A stretch of 64,000 nt of DNA from Strix aluco. Its lineage: Eukaryota > Chordata > Aves > Strigiformes > Strigidae. The stretch covers positions 48,041,642 to 48,105,641 of the forward strand of contig NC_133971.1 in assembly GCF_031877795.1 (NCBI RefSeq). The letters are read 5' to 3'. Below the pieces are notes generated by a model that was not told the DNA's origin, searched no databases, and saw only the letters and a list, made by a program, of their open reading frames with translations. The position numbers and the translations under genes are program-made. Every line of letters begins with the position of its first letter. The stretch's first letter is position 1. This document shows, one piece after another, positions 49,897 to 62,200 of the stretch.

Positions 49897-50699
49897 TAGG
49901 GAGGTGATAACCTCAGAATGTACTGTTCCAGTTATGCAAACTGTAAATTTAGACAATAATAAAAATATACCAAATTTCTTTCAACAAATGGAAATTTTCC
50001 TTTTTATTTTCCTAGTTATCCAGGTTCCTAGCACTCAAATAGTCACTCAACTGTCCTCTCTTCAATTTCTTAATCATGCTAATTGTGTTTTCTACATGTC
50101 TGCTCAGTCCTCTGCTCTTACACCGTTCAATGCCTGTTGACTGTTCCAGTGAAGCTTTAGAGAGAAGAGCATGCTTTCTATCTATGATATACACGTACAG
50201 TTCTACTCACTAATGACCTACAAAATTAAAACATTCACCAGTTACACAGCCAATGATTCACCTTCTCCATTTTCTGTCATATCCCTTCTCTTATGGACTC
50301 TCAAGGATCTCTGGAAATGTCATTTCGACTCTCCTCTAGCTTTCTCCCACAGCTCCTGAAGAATTCTGCAGTCAGTGCCGACCCTGTTTTATTTAAGCAT
50401 GTAAGATCTATTACAGTTGCTGAAAACACTACAGTTTTTTGCAGCACAATCACTACCATATAATGAACTTACAGTGTTTCTAATGGTTCAGTTCTATCTC
50501 AAAGCAATAATAGATTTGTGGAAGAAAATTAATGGAAGGAATATTCTGTTTTCTTCTTTTATAAAACACATGCCCTGCTGCAATTAAAATAATGAAAAGA
50601 AAAAGACATACTGTTATGTCCAAGTAACATTCCTGTAAATTGTTGAATTCATAGATATTTCACACTTTTAATATTTGGAAACATTATTTCCAAGTTTGG
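49897..50699. other. Unique non-coding DNA
   Basis: The 120-codon plus-strand open stretch that crosses into this region (49778-50140) has no recognised domain. Otherwise AT-rich with nothing identified. Confidence 0.5.
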
Positions 50700-50723
50700 T
50701 TTTTTTTTTTTTTTTTTTTTTTT
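50700..50723. repeat. Poly(T) run of 24
   Basis: A pure T24 run. No adjoining sequence suggests a minus-strand processed pseudogene. Length may vary in sequencing. Confidence 0.88.
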
Positions 50724-51702
50724 AAATTCTAGGACACACAGAGGAATCTGTTTCTTTCCTAAAGTACAAAGTTCATTAGCTGTAACAATGTAATTCTGCT
50801 TTGGTGTCAGATGGCACAGCATTAATTATTACAGAAAATACATAAAAGAGTGATACTCAAATCCTAATGCACAGGAGAGTTATCCATTAATTTTAAGAAG
50901 GTTACAGCACGGAATCCTAGGTTGAACATAGAAAATAAAATGAGATTTTAATGACTATACATCATTAGCCACTTTAAAGTGTATTTCAAACTCATAAAGC
51001 CATCATATTTTGTACCCACTGCACAAATGAAATAGAGGGCCAGAACTTGCTAAATAATGTATTTAATAGTTTATTTATAGAATATTTAAATGTAAATAAC
51101 TGCAAAGGATTGAAATAGATGCTCTGATATTTAACCTAGAGTTTAGTTAAGAAATGCTTAGGTTACTTAAAATTTCAGTGTTTTAAACTCACTTTGCATG
51201 GCTTCAACTAACCTACTTAGATTAATTATAACAAGTTTTCCAGTACTTTCAAGAGATATATTTTCTTTATCCACTACTTCATTTCAGTAAAACCTGTTGA
51301 ATGCACAACTAACCATTATATTGATGCATTTTAAAGATAATATGAAGATCACATAAGACTTCTGAAAACAAATAGTAAAATGATCGTATTTGCTTAAGCC
51401 CTCTACCTGCAATGAGTATCAAAAGAGCCACTAGTCACCTTGAAACTTCCCAGTAATCGTATTTCTGTTGAGACACTATGTTTTTTATTTTATTTTTGAG
51501 ATTTTTGTAAAAGATAAATTTCAACTAGTTCAGGTGCCAACAACATGTCTGAAGATAAGAATTTGTAGATCATAGAAGATTTGTACTATCAGAAAGAATA
51601 CATGAGCATACTAACATGCCTGTAGTCCTCTCTAAATGTTATTATTTGTGACCATCAGTATAGCAACAATAAAAATTGTATGTTTTCTTATATTTGACCT
51701 TC
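50724..51702. other. Unique AT-rich non-coding DNA
   Basis: AT-rich, with many TAAT-type words at 50,860-51,280, but no gene, repeat or defined site. Confidence 0.5.
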
Positions 51703-51708
51703 AGTCAT
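51703..51708. repeat. Target-site duplication, left copy (AGTCAT)
   Basis: AGTCAT immediately before the LTR start TGTCCTG, repeated exactly at 52048-52053. Six-base duplications are typical of ERVK (betaretrovirus-like) integrases. Confidence 0.9.
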
Positions 51709-52047
51709 TGTCCTGATTTAGCCAGGATAGGGTTAAGTTTCCCCAGCAGTGGGGGGGAGCTCTAGCCAGGTTATTCATATACCATGCTGACCTCACATCC
51801 TGGCGCCAGCACGGGAAGAATCGGTGATTGCGTGGGTTGGTGCAGCCGGTTCTCTCACTGCTGTATCGGTATATACTTTGCTCTGTTCATTGGTATCACT
51901 GTTATTGTTATTGTTTGTGTGTTGCTGTTGCACTGTTGTATTAAACCTTTCCTTATCTCAGTCTCGGGGCTTTGTATTTCACTCCCTTTGTGGGGGAGGG
52001 GCAGCGGCCGCGTGGTCTCAGACCCCGGCAGGGGCTAAACCATCACA
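51709..52047 (+). mobile_element. Solo LTR of an ERVK-like avian retrovirus, 339 bp
   Basis: A complete LTR from TGTCCTGATTTAG to AAACCATCACA with TG...CA ends and perfect 6-bp duplications. Plus-strand signals are a TATATAC box at 51870-51876 and an ATTAAA poly(A) signal at 51940-51945. The LTR keeps many CpG dinucleotides, including GGCGCC near 51802 and GCGGCCGC at 52004-52011, in a neighbourhood where CpG is rare. That suggests a fairly recent insertion. No internal retroviral sequence remains. Open frames through it (51784-52225) are not genes. The subfamily is inferred from the duplication length and LTR size. Confidence 0.92.
51870..51945 (+). promoter_or_regulatory. TATA-like box and ATTAAA signal of the 339-bp LTR
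   Basis: TATATAC at 51870-51876 and ATTAAA at 51940-51945 lie about 70 bp apart, followed by T-rich sequence. This fits a short R region. The TATA match is moderate, and promoter function is inferred from position in an LTR. Confidence 0.5.
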
Positions 52048-52053
52048 AGTCAT
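52048..52053. repeat. Target-site duplication, right copy (AGTCAT)
   Basis: Exact match to 51703-51708. Confidence 0.9.
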
Positions 52054-55000
52054 TCACAGTTTCATAATAGGCATTTTCTTAACAGAAAATTTTATCTTTT
52101 TTTTTTTAAATTATACAATTCTGATCAAGGCCACAGGGCTGAAATGGGTTTATATTTACCCCAAATGCCTACATTTTATACAGCTGGTGTCACATTACAC
52201 ATGTGACACCATGCCTCTGTTTTAAAGATGTTCTGGGCTATGAACCACATGTTTCTCTGTCTGCATTAGAGACACATGGAGGACAGGTAATGTGTCACAT
52301 GTAACTAGCTCCCAGCTGAAAAGAAATACTTTATTTTAAACTATTTTCTCAGTAATTAAAATTCTGGAAGTTTCTCCTCTCACAGCCTTATCCATAAGAA
52401 CTTAGAAACATGGACTATCTGAAGTTCATCTCTGCTATAGAATTAATTCACTCTTGTGACCAGACTTGCTCTTAAATTCACCCTCATTAACACCCCAAAC
52501 CACTACTTATGCTGTTTTCTACCAGACCTGGCTGGTTTGCAAGGGAAGGAAAGCCTATATGCTATTCCCATCCCTACTGGTGATCCTGCAGTGAGAAAAC
52601 CACTAAATCATTTACATGCTAAAAGTCATTCACTGTTTTTCCACCAATCCTTCACAATCTCAGAAAGGCAAAAAAAGCCATCCTATAACTTATTCTGAAG
52701 GAAACTGCAAGACCAGCTTCTTGTTCAGGATCCGCGTGTACAACCCGAGTGGTTACTAGGCCCAACAGAGGTGAATGCAGCAGCCATTAATTGTTGCACA
52801 GTATTTTCACAGTGATTTCTAATACAAAGTATTTCAAGGCAAAATTCTCTGTTGACTTGTCAACACAGCTTGTGGAGAGAAATCTTGGGTACCTTTTAGA
52901 TTTTAAGAGCATTCACCTGCAGGGATGAACTGCAGAACTGGCCCCAGCAGCACCCATTTATACCATCTCGCTATGGTGGTGCCACATACATAAGCAGCAC
53001 TGGGCAGACACCTTTGCGGGATGGAGGACCCTCTGAGAGCAGATGGGATTTGTAAAGAGAATGAAGCCATCATTTACCTCTGACATCAGTTAAAGGTAGT
53101 GATTCTCATCTCAGCACCATCTTTCACAAACCCCAGCCTTCAGTTCCAGTGAGCCAGGACAGGAAAGAGACAAAATGAGGTGACAAGAAAAGAGCTATTA
53201 CCATTAAATTATATGTATGATATCAGAATTGTATGTAATATTACTACCAAGGTACAAAAAAGACAGCTGTTCACAGCAGAGTGAAATCTTTGCACATTCA
53301 AAAGCAAACAGCAAAGCTGCATTATGATGACGTGGGGGAATTTGTAATTGTTGGGAAACTAAAATATATCAGAAGACAGAAGAAGAAAAAGTCTGCTTGG
53401 GCCAAATTTTATTTTGCTTTGCATCATAAGTCTTTAGGACAGAATTTATGCTGATTGTACATATAAAATAAAAGTGCAAGCCAATCAAAACAGTTTTCAG
53501 GGAATCTAAGGTTAACATACAGAACAAGAATTCTTATTGATGAATACTTCTAAGAAAGTAAATTGACTACACACTCTCAACTAAAATTCCCAAGACACAA
53601 GATAGTATATGAACATAAAATGTCACATCATGACTTAGTTTTGTTTTTATAGGCAGGTATAAGGTGCCAGCTGAAAGTATAATCTCTGCAATGTATGTTC
53701 CATGCAAAGTAATTTCAACTAGACTATGCCAAATATTCAAGAAAAATAAATCACTTCCAGTGAAATTGAGTAGCAAGGAACATTGCTCTGTCAAAGTAAG
53801 GAACGGCAAAAAGAATAAGGGAGTATTTGAGCTTTGTTCCTAGACACATCTGAATTTTTCCAAAGGTTATTAGGATTTCAGTTAGTGATGTGGTAGAAAG
53901 CCACTGGTTTACCTTAGAAGGGTCATTTGAAGGTCATCAAGCCCTATCTAACATGCCACAAGTTAAACCTCATGACAGAGATGCCCAGAAAACAACACAC
54001 GTACAAAATTCAAAATTACTATCCTGAAATGCATATTTAGTGACTACTGAATCCTGGAGATGCCTTTAATTAATAAAAGCTACAGCTTGCAATCTTACAT
54101 ATTTTGGGTTTTGTAGATATGCAAAAGCACTTTGCAGGGCTGAGCCACTTTGCTCAGCTGACATTCAAGGTTGACAAGCGTTCTTGTACTTGATTTTCCT
54201 GTGAACGTAGATTTTCCTAGTAAAAACCAATCAGATCAGATCCGCTCAAAATGTACCCAGAGAAGGCCCAGAGAAGAGAGAGGGAAGGGAGATAAGAGAG
54301 GAAGGAAGAGAAGAAACCAGATTTTAAATGTTAAAATATCCATCTAGTAGTAAGAAAACCCATGTTCATTTCCTTCCTGTGGCTGGATTTTAAACCCAGT
54401 CTTCTATTTAGAAGACAACCATGATACTCAGTTACAAATTACTCTTAAGTATGGGATTTTCCCCCCATTGCTTTTGCTGAAACTATGCAACTTTTGCAGA
54501 AAATAACGCATGAGTCATTGAGCAAGAGAGAGCATGTCTACAGTTAATGACTCACTACAGTTGATGGGAGGATTCTGATGAAAGAGGATTATAAACAAAG
54601 AAACACATTTTATACTAAAACCAGACTTGCTCCCTCCTCATTTCTATCCTAATACTGTGTTACTTAGTACTGTTGACAGCTACCCTAGGGCACTAAGCAG
54701 AGAAATTATAAGCAAAAATGCTCTCTGAGGACCTGAAATGGGATGCAGTTTTCAGGTGGATCTGCCAGCATCTTCCTTAAACTGAATATGCTTCGAAGAC
54801 CAAAAGGTCTTTCCATTTTTAATGTTAGGTTTCAGTAGGGCCTCTGGAATAAGGTAACATACAGAAAAGGCAATTTGGATCTGTTGTGTGAGACTGGATC
54901 AAAATTAAAATCTCCCCTTGTCTAGGATGTCCCTCCTGGCTTGCTGTACATCTAACATTTTTTGGTGGCTTCCTACAAGTCAATAATCTTCAAAAAATCA

Positions 55001-55537
55001 CTTTTTTTGTTTTTATAAATAAATGTGACTTCCTTGAAGTCTGCCAGCACAACAGTGCTAAATGTTCTCTGCCCATTCCAAAATTTCCATCCCACATGAC
55101 CAAACATCTTGCTCTGCAGCACCCTTTGCTCTTTTTCCAGGAGGCATAGCCTACCCCCATTACTTGCTGTACCTGCAGTACCTACACAGTGCCCAAAAAA
55201 TAAACAAAAAAAAAGGACAGATAGAACAGTTACACCAGCTGTCACACAGACACATAAGATGTCCTAATACAATCACTGCAATTTACCCCATGAAACTAAA
55301 CAGGACAAGACAGCAGTCTCATTATGGAGTTAAGCCTAAATCATCCATATCATTGCCTCCTCATTTTGTATTCTTCTTGACTGCTTCGACTGGTAATTTC
55401 TTGAATATTTGCAAGACACAAGGAAGATTAGCATTTCTTGTAAATGCCTGACTTTTTGGTATATTGCAATATAAGACAGCAGGAAATATTTCCCAGTTAG
55501 ATACTCTTCCAGGATCTACTGACCACTAAAATAACTA
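52054..55537. other. Unique non-coding DNA, possible old CR1 remnant
   Basis: No gene recognised. A 10-bp perfect inverted repeat GGTGTCACAT/ATGTGACACC lies at 52186-52210. A segment near 53915-53990 (GAAGGGTCATTTGAAGGTCA) weakly recalls an old minus-strand CR1 3' end. A purine-rich tract occupies 54270-54316. The plus-strand opening at 55062-55451 (129 codons) has no recognised domain. Confidence 0.45.
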
Positions 55538-55576
55538 GACAGATATGATAGATATAGACAGACAGACAGACAGATG
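55538..55576. repeat. (GATA)/(GACA) microsatellite
   Basis: Irregular GATA-type units passing into about five GACA units (55556-55574). Short and imperfect. Confidence 0.85.
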
Positions 55577-57464
55577 GAAGAAACATACTCCTATAAATGG
55601 GAGCAATAGAAAATGCCAGATAATCTTTTCCTCAGATGTTCCTCTGGATAAGTTTTCCAGGTAACAGAACCACTGAAAAAAGACTGTAGATTAGGAAAGC
55701 AGTCAGAAACTAGGTTTAATGTCAATCAAGTTACTGCAGTAAGAGAGTTGGGAAGAAATCAAGTGCTCAGATTTCATATAATTTGTGAATATTTGCAATC
55801 ATCTGTACATGTAAAGAGCCTGAGCCACTGTCTACAGTCATTTATTCACCACAATTCACAAACTTTCATCTAGCCTGAACATTTTATGAGCTGGCTTTGG
55901 GATTATTTTATGCACTTGTGGTTTTCTCTCTCTGCAAGGCAAATGAGAGTGCAAAGTAAACTAATAGTTTCATGAAATATTGTCCTATAAGATCTGCTGT
56001 TACTTCAGAAATTACAATAATTTTTATCTGTAGAAAGAACACACTGCATCACTGGGTTGCTTTATTGGTTGTGATATGTTGAAAGACAACAATTTCTCCT
56101 GGTGCTACTGGAACGCAGTGGTAATATTTGCAAAGTAATTCTAAGTGTCCAACACTTTTGAAAAATGTTGAATTGTTATTGAAACAAATGGACTGAGAGG
56201 CAACTAACTGATAAGTAAATTTATGTGTTCTTCAAGTTTCCAACATAGGCAGAGGCAAAGCTGTTGTTTGTTTGTTTTAAATAGATACATGATATTTTGC
56301 TCAAACCTTGTATACTGATATGACAAAATTATACTCTATGCAACTTTTATTTGTAACCTCAAAAAGGAAATATTTTTTATTGGCAAAAAATACCCCAGGA
56401 AAAAAGTATCTTTTTTTTTTTTTACTTAGTTACTTTCTATGTAGTACCCGTCTCTCCAAAACCACATCCAGTCACTAACTCAGCACACTACTAAATTAAT
56501 TCAATGTGCCAGAGCATCTACAGACATTACACTGACAATATCAACAAATACTGGAGCAACAGAAGACACATTTGTATGCTTGTGTGTTAAGGAATGGAAA
56601 GAAAGGCATGATTATGCTCAAAGGCATTATTATGTAATAGCTCAAGGAAGCAAGTGAATGTTAAATTATAGTATCACTGATAGTATCATTAACTAAAACT
56701 AATGACAATTCTTATGGTTATAGTCTCTGCTCCAACTATGAAGAACAGTGATATATGATACAAATGATATTGCAACATGGTGTTTTCATTTCAATTTCCA
56801 AAGTAACAAAATTAAGAATGTATGTGGTGGTGGGAAGACTGAATCAACTGTGGAACACATTCAGTGAACATCCTGAAGGGACAGACTCATATCCTTAGAG
56901 CAGATATCCTTAGAGCAGGAAAAAGAATGGTGCTAAACATGACTTCAGACAATACTCAGTGTTAACACAGGAAGACTGAAACACAGTCTGCAAATTTACG
57001 AGGAAAATTCAGATTCAAAGAAACATACACATCACCTTCTTACCACTTTTCAGCTAATTCAAGAAAATTAAGACCAAACCACCCAGAACCAATGCATACA
57101 TGGGAGAACTCTAATATAGCTTTCTCCAGATTGCTAAATCTGAAACAGCCCATGACATACCCGTGCATCAATACCCACCTTTCATGGTATATTAATCTCT
57201 GAGCAAAACCAGGCTTAATACATGGTTTAGAAAATATATATTAACGTTTTCAAACATTTCACAATTCAGCTAGGCATTATTATCAGTATCTGTCCATTAG
57301 TGAAACCCCACATGTTGATGCATGCTGGATAGGCAGCAACTTTCTAAGGCAGTTTCTTCAGATCATTTTAGTTACCTCCAACCAGCTCACTGAGATAGCA
57401 AAATCAGTGAAAAAATGAAGCTGGAAGGAATAGGTGGAGTCCAATACAAAGCAGAACAGACTTT
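55577..57464. other. Unique non-coding DNA, no gene seen
   Basis: AT-rich. A 15-bp exact tandem duplication (ATATCCTTAGAGCAG) lies at 56889-56918. No gene or mobile-element signature was recognised. Confidence 0.55.
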
Positions 57465-57535
57465 AGTTAGACCAGGTTGTTCCGGGTCTTGTCCCAAAGA
57501 AATCTGAATGTTTCTGGGGATGGATACAACACAGC
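57465..57535 (-). mobile_element. Possible old CR1 fragment, minus strand
   Basis: TTAGACCAGGTTGTTC followed by TCTGAATGTTTCTGGGGATGG recalls the end of CR1 ORF2 in antisense (compare ACTAGATCACATTGCTC and GAATGTTTTCAGGGATAGGG in the 32-kb copy). Short and diverged, and the 3' tail is not visible. Confidence 0.35.
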
Positions 57536-57645
57536 ATTCTAAGCATCTGTCTCTAGGGCTTACCTGCTCTCAGTGTAAGAGCATATCTATAAATACCTCT
57601 GCTTTCTGATGCTTGAACGCGTAACTGTTCAAAATTCTTAAATTC

Positions 57646-57783
57646 TAGAACTGTTCAAGGCCAGGTTGGATGGCTCTTCGAGCAACCTGACCTAGTGAAA
57701 GGTGTCCCTGCCTATGGCAGGGGGGTTGGAACTAGATGATCTTTAAGGTCCTTTCCAACCCAAATCATTCTATGATTCTACGA
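57646..57783 (+). mobile_element. CR1 LINE 3' fragment, plus strand
   Basis: The last part of CR1 ORF2 (TTCAAGGCCAGGTTGGATGG), the 3' UTR block (TAGATGATCTTTAAGGTCC) and the terminal repeats (ATTCTATGATTCTACGAT). About 138 bp, strongly 5'-truncated. Its sequence differs from the neighbouring copy at 58404, so the two are independent insertions. Confidence 0.93.
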
Positions 57784-58403
57784 TATTCGGATAACATTAA
57801 GTCAGTAGTTATAACATAAAATAATTAATCTAAAAAAGGAATCTGAAACTAAGGCTGCATGGCCACTGTCTTCTGAAAGGGATTTTGAATGTAGTATGAT
57901 AGGGATTCCATATTTACTGTTTCTTTGAGAGTCACTACAGTACATATACATACAGTCAACCAAGAGGTCAAGTGTTTCTCCATATTGTGAACCTCCTGTT
58001 CTCTTATAAAAAATACTTTTTTAGAGTAATATGATTTCAAAGTTATTTGCTGTTGAAGGATATGCAATAAGAGGAAGCCTTTTCAGAACTATCATTATTT
58101 ACAACAGCTCTTAATTTATTTAAAAAATGTTAAAGGCTCTTATGGCATGCTCATTTTCTTCTACTCTTTAAAAAAAATGTATTCTTCTACTCTTCAAAAA
58201 ATATTTTCTATGATAGGAAGTAGCCCACCTATTTGGTCCCTTCACTGTCAATGATAAAATGTTTGCATGAATCTTGATTGAACTTATGCTGTAACTGTGA
58301 GGATACATAGCTGAAAGAGACAAAATTTTAGCCTTTTTAATCATGAAATGACTTCCATAATCTTAATACCCTGGAACATGTTGAATGTTGTAAGTAATTG
58401 CTG
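57784..58403. other. Unique non-coding DNA between two CR1 copies
   Basis: AT-rich. A partly repeated word (TATTCTTCTACTCTTCAAAAAA with TTTTCTTCTACTCTTTAAAAAA) occurs at about 58150-58205. No gene. Confidence 0.55.
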
Positions 58404-59208
58404 TGAAGTAGGCCCATGTGAACTTCACGAGGTTCAACAAGGCCAAGTGCAAGGTCCTGCACGTGGCTCAGGGCAACCCCTGGTATCAATACAGGCTGGG
58501 GGATGAAGGGATTGAGAACAGCCTTGCGGAGAAGAACTTGGGGATACTGGTGGATGAAAACCTGGAGATGAGCCGGCAATATGCGCCTGCAGACAGAAAG
58601 CCAACTGTATCCTGGGCGACATCAAGAGAAGTGTGGCCAGCAGGTGGAGGAAGGTCATTCTCCCCCTCTACTCTGCTCTGGTGAGATGCCACCTGGAGTA
58701 CTGTGTCCAGATGTGGAGTCCCCAGTACAGGAAAGACACGGAGCGAACGTGTTGGAGCAGGTCCAGAGGATGGCCACAAAGATGATCAGAGGGATGGAAC
58801 AACTCTCCTGTGAGTAAAGCTTGAGAGAGTTGGCGTTGTTCAGCCTGGGGAAGATTCATTGTGGCCTTTCAATACTTAAAGGGGGCTTATAAGAAAGATG
58901 GGGACAGAGTTTTTAGTAGGGCCTGTTGCGATAGGACAATGGGTGGTAGTTTTAAACTAAAGGAAAATAGATTCAGACTAGATATAAGGAAGAAATTTTT
59001 TACAATGAGGGTGGTGAAACACTGGAATGCATTCCCCAGGGAGGTTGTAAATGCCCCATCCCTGAAAACATTCAAGTTCAGGTTGGACTGGCTCTGAGCA
59101 ATGTGATCTAGTTGAAGGTGTCCCTGCTCATTGCAAGGGGAGTTGGACTAGATGACCTTTAAAGGTCCCCTCCAACCCAAACTATTCTGATTCTATGATT
59201 CTATAATT
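58404..59208 (+). mobile_element. CR1 LINE, 5'-truncated, plus strand
   Basis: Homology to the minus-strand copy at 32022-33390 begins near 58404 (GAAGTAGGCCCATGTGAACT) and continues to the terminal repeats TTCTGATTCTATGATTCTAT. The insertion is truncated within the reverse transcriptase region downstream of the catalytic box. Compared with the 32-kb copy it lacks about a dozen bases near 58855-58862, which shifts the frame. Confidence 0.94.
58418..59097 (+). pseudogene. CR1 reverse transcriptase C-terminal part, broken
   Basis: Reading starts with FTRFNKAKCKVLHVAQGNPW and [17 protein letters not shown], the region after the catalytic box. Frameshifts lead to the next segment (near 58581), ending in [20 protein letters not shown] followed by TAA at 58815-58817. 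A third segment from 58861 has YKKDGDRVFSRACCDRTMGG and FRLDIRKKFFTMRVVKHWNA. All belong to one decayed CR1 ORF2 tail. The TAA matches the one in the 32-kb copy at 32423-32425. Confidence 0.85.
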
Positions 59209-62200
59209 TGACTGATACACAGAGCAAGATTTCAAGAGAAAGTATTAAGTGGGTTTCAGTATTACCAATTTAGACCTCAGTGTGGCATTGAGTAAAAAGA
59301 ACTGTTAGGGACAACAGACTTCACCTGCACAGATCTTTTTTATCTGAAGCAGCTATTAAGAGATGTCAATCTCTCTCTCCCCTCTGTCTCTCACTCTCCC
59401 CCTCGACTTCTTGTCCCCTTGTGTTTTTCATCAATTGCTTTGCCCAGTAGCTACTTCATAAATACATGACTCTCAAAATTCTTTCTGACATCTGTTTCCA
59501 ATTCATCTTTTTTCATGCCTTTTTCAAGGTCCATATCCTACCATCAGTACAGTGGGCCCCATTCACCCTTGATGTAACTATTCTAGCCACTGGCTCTAGG
59601 GATGGTTTTAGTCTTGTCTGTTCAGAGGGTTAATTTCTATCTAAGCTATTTAAAATGATATTTCAATGCAATTCCCTCTCAGCTGTCATGTTCTATAAGA
59701 TGCATCTGTACTTCTATAACTTCCATTGACTCCCAGGACCACTTCTATGGCTTTTATGAAATGTTACCTATTTCATGCTGCACTTCTTTTATTTGAAATC
59801 CCAGGAATGCTCTTAGGTTTCCTGTGGTTATGTTTGTCAGAAAAGTTCAAAAGAAAAACTTCCTGTTCAGCCACAAGGACTTCCAGGAATTATATGAATT
59901 TAACAAAAAAAAGAAAAAAGTAGCAAACATATGAAGATGTGGAACTAAAGCAAATGTTCCCTGTTGACTCCTTGCATGTTCAGTAGAAAAACAAGAAATG
60001 TTAAATACTTTGTGATCTCATGCCATGTGGCTTTCAGCAAAGAAATTTTGTGAAGAAGCCACTTAGACATTACCTGTAAAACTAATCTAAGCTGCAATGT
60101 CAAGACAGTGGTAATGTAGTCAGAATATTTTCTAGGTGGGCTTGCTGTTCTTGCATCCTTCTTTCACCCTTTTTTCATCACCTCTACTTCACCCTCAGCC
60201 TTCCACTTCAGTGGGGTCCCTCCTTTAATTTCCTCTTAATTTTGCCATCCTCTCCAAAGCTCTCCCTTTTTCAACCCTGCAACGTCATGGCATGACTTTG
60301 ACAATGGTCATCTGGCCAGCATAATGTCTTTTTCCACACTGTTTCTGTGCTGTAAATTAAGGTTTGGATCTTTGGAGGGGGGACTGGGAGACAACTTCCT
60401 GTTGTTCTGTGCAGTACTTGTTGCAGTCAGCAGCTCCTCGACAAATGTAATCCTCAGCAATGCTCCAGGTCCAGACAACTGATGCTTAATAACCTTCGAC
60501 AGGTATTAAAGAGACTCCGCTCCATAACCACTCTATAAAATGTTATGTCTTAGCAAGGACAAGAAACAACAGCATAAGCTTGCAGTTATTTGCTACGACG
60601 CTGTTATGTACAGATATGCACACATAGAAATGTGTATAAATGTTTTCTAATTTTTCATGTTTGAAACAGTAGCAAGCTCTTCCATTCAAGTTGGAGCTTT
60701 GGCTTTTACAAATAAATTAAAAGCAGAATTCTAAAATGATGTGCCAGGAAAGAAATCTCATTTTGAAATCGTGACCAAAGAAGCATTTTTTCCTAGTTTT
60801 TCTAATATTCTGTTAGCTACCTTTAAATATTTGCTTGCATATAAACATGGGTATGCCATAATAGCTGGGGGAAAGGAAATGCTTTCAAAATTTCAACATT
60901 ATGCCAAAATACTTGCTACTAAACATGTTGAAAAAGCTTCTAATGTGAAATGAATGTGATACCTGTACATTTTGAGTGGCCAAAAAACTCTGTCAGTAAG
61001 CAAAAATGATGAAAAGTGAGTACACAAAAATTTTTATTTTTTGATAAGTCAATTTAAGCTCTTGGGTTCAGAAATGCATGAATAAATAGTGAGAAATGAC
61101 CAAAAAGTTTTCTAAATAAAAGAGGACAAAGAAAATTTTCACTGTTGTACATCACAAGAAACAGATGGCAAGTGATAAACAAGTTACCTCAATAAATTGT
61201 ATCCAAACCAAGAAACTAAGGAGTAAAGTGAATCACTAGCTCCCATGTGCCTGTGGCACATGAACTGCTCTGTTCACCCAATAGCTGTGTTTCTCTCCTC
61301 TTCAGTTCCCCCTTGGGAAATAGGGCAGGGAAAATGTGCTTCTCATCACGCCCTCCCTTCATTCTTCCTCATCATCCCTTTGAGTCTCATTGCTGCTTGC
61401 TTTTACGTTGATCCAATTTGCCCAGGAATTAATTCTCCAGGGCTCATGCCACCATTTGCTACCAGTCTTCAAAAAAAAAAAAGCTGTGAGGAAGACTGTA
61501 TTCACTATTAATCTCTCCACTCATATATTAAATCCACAATGGTAAGCTACAGAAACAATATAGTATGGTTTATAAACTTAGTTTGTACTGTAGTATCTGC
61601 TCCATCAAATAGCAACTACACTTGACTGCAATCAAAAATCATGTCTTTTGCTTGCTTATATTCAGTGCAACTTGTGAGGTTCCTCTGCAGATGTAAAAAA
61701 ACCAAACTGCTTGATTACCTCAGGTATCACCTGGTGAGGTTCAGTCAGCCCTATGCTGAAAAATTTTAAAGCAAATTTGACCTTAGATCCCTTATTTAGA
61801 AAGGGAAGAGGCAGCTCTAGTTTTGAAAATCTTCTGTTATTTCACCACAAGTAAGAGATTAGTCAGTATATATTATCATAATCAAGACATACATATACTG
61901 GAAGTTTTCTGAAAAACTACTTCCCTTGGTCTGTGTTCCTTCAAGTTAGTCCTTTTAATATAAAATAAAATAAATTGAAAATCATAACTATGTGAAATTA
62001 AAACATGAAGAAAACGCTCCTTTGACTTTGTTCATGTAATATATTTTGAAAACAGATCCAATATAAGCTGTTTCTCTAATAATCAGAAAATAGCTGTCTG
62101 TATCACAGTTTTATTTTAATAATTCCTCCCTCATTCCTGATGGAAGTATATAGGATTTATAAAAAATCATTAAGTAGTCTAACAAAAATATTGTGTGGAA

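Noticed and set aside
51801..51818. TGGCGCC resembling the start of a lysine-tRNA primer-binding site
   Set aside because: It sits about 90 bp inside the LTR rather than just after its 3' end, and the following bases match the binding site only weakly.
51784..52225. Two overlapping plus-strand open frames (84 and 133 codons) with hydrophobic stretches
   Set aside because: They lie in the 339-bp LTR and its flank. The hydrophobic run comes from a GTTATT-type repeat in the LTR, not from a membrane protein.
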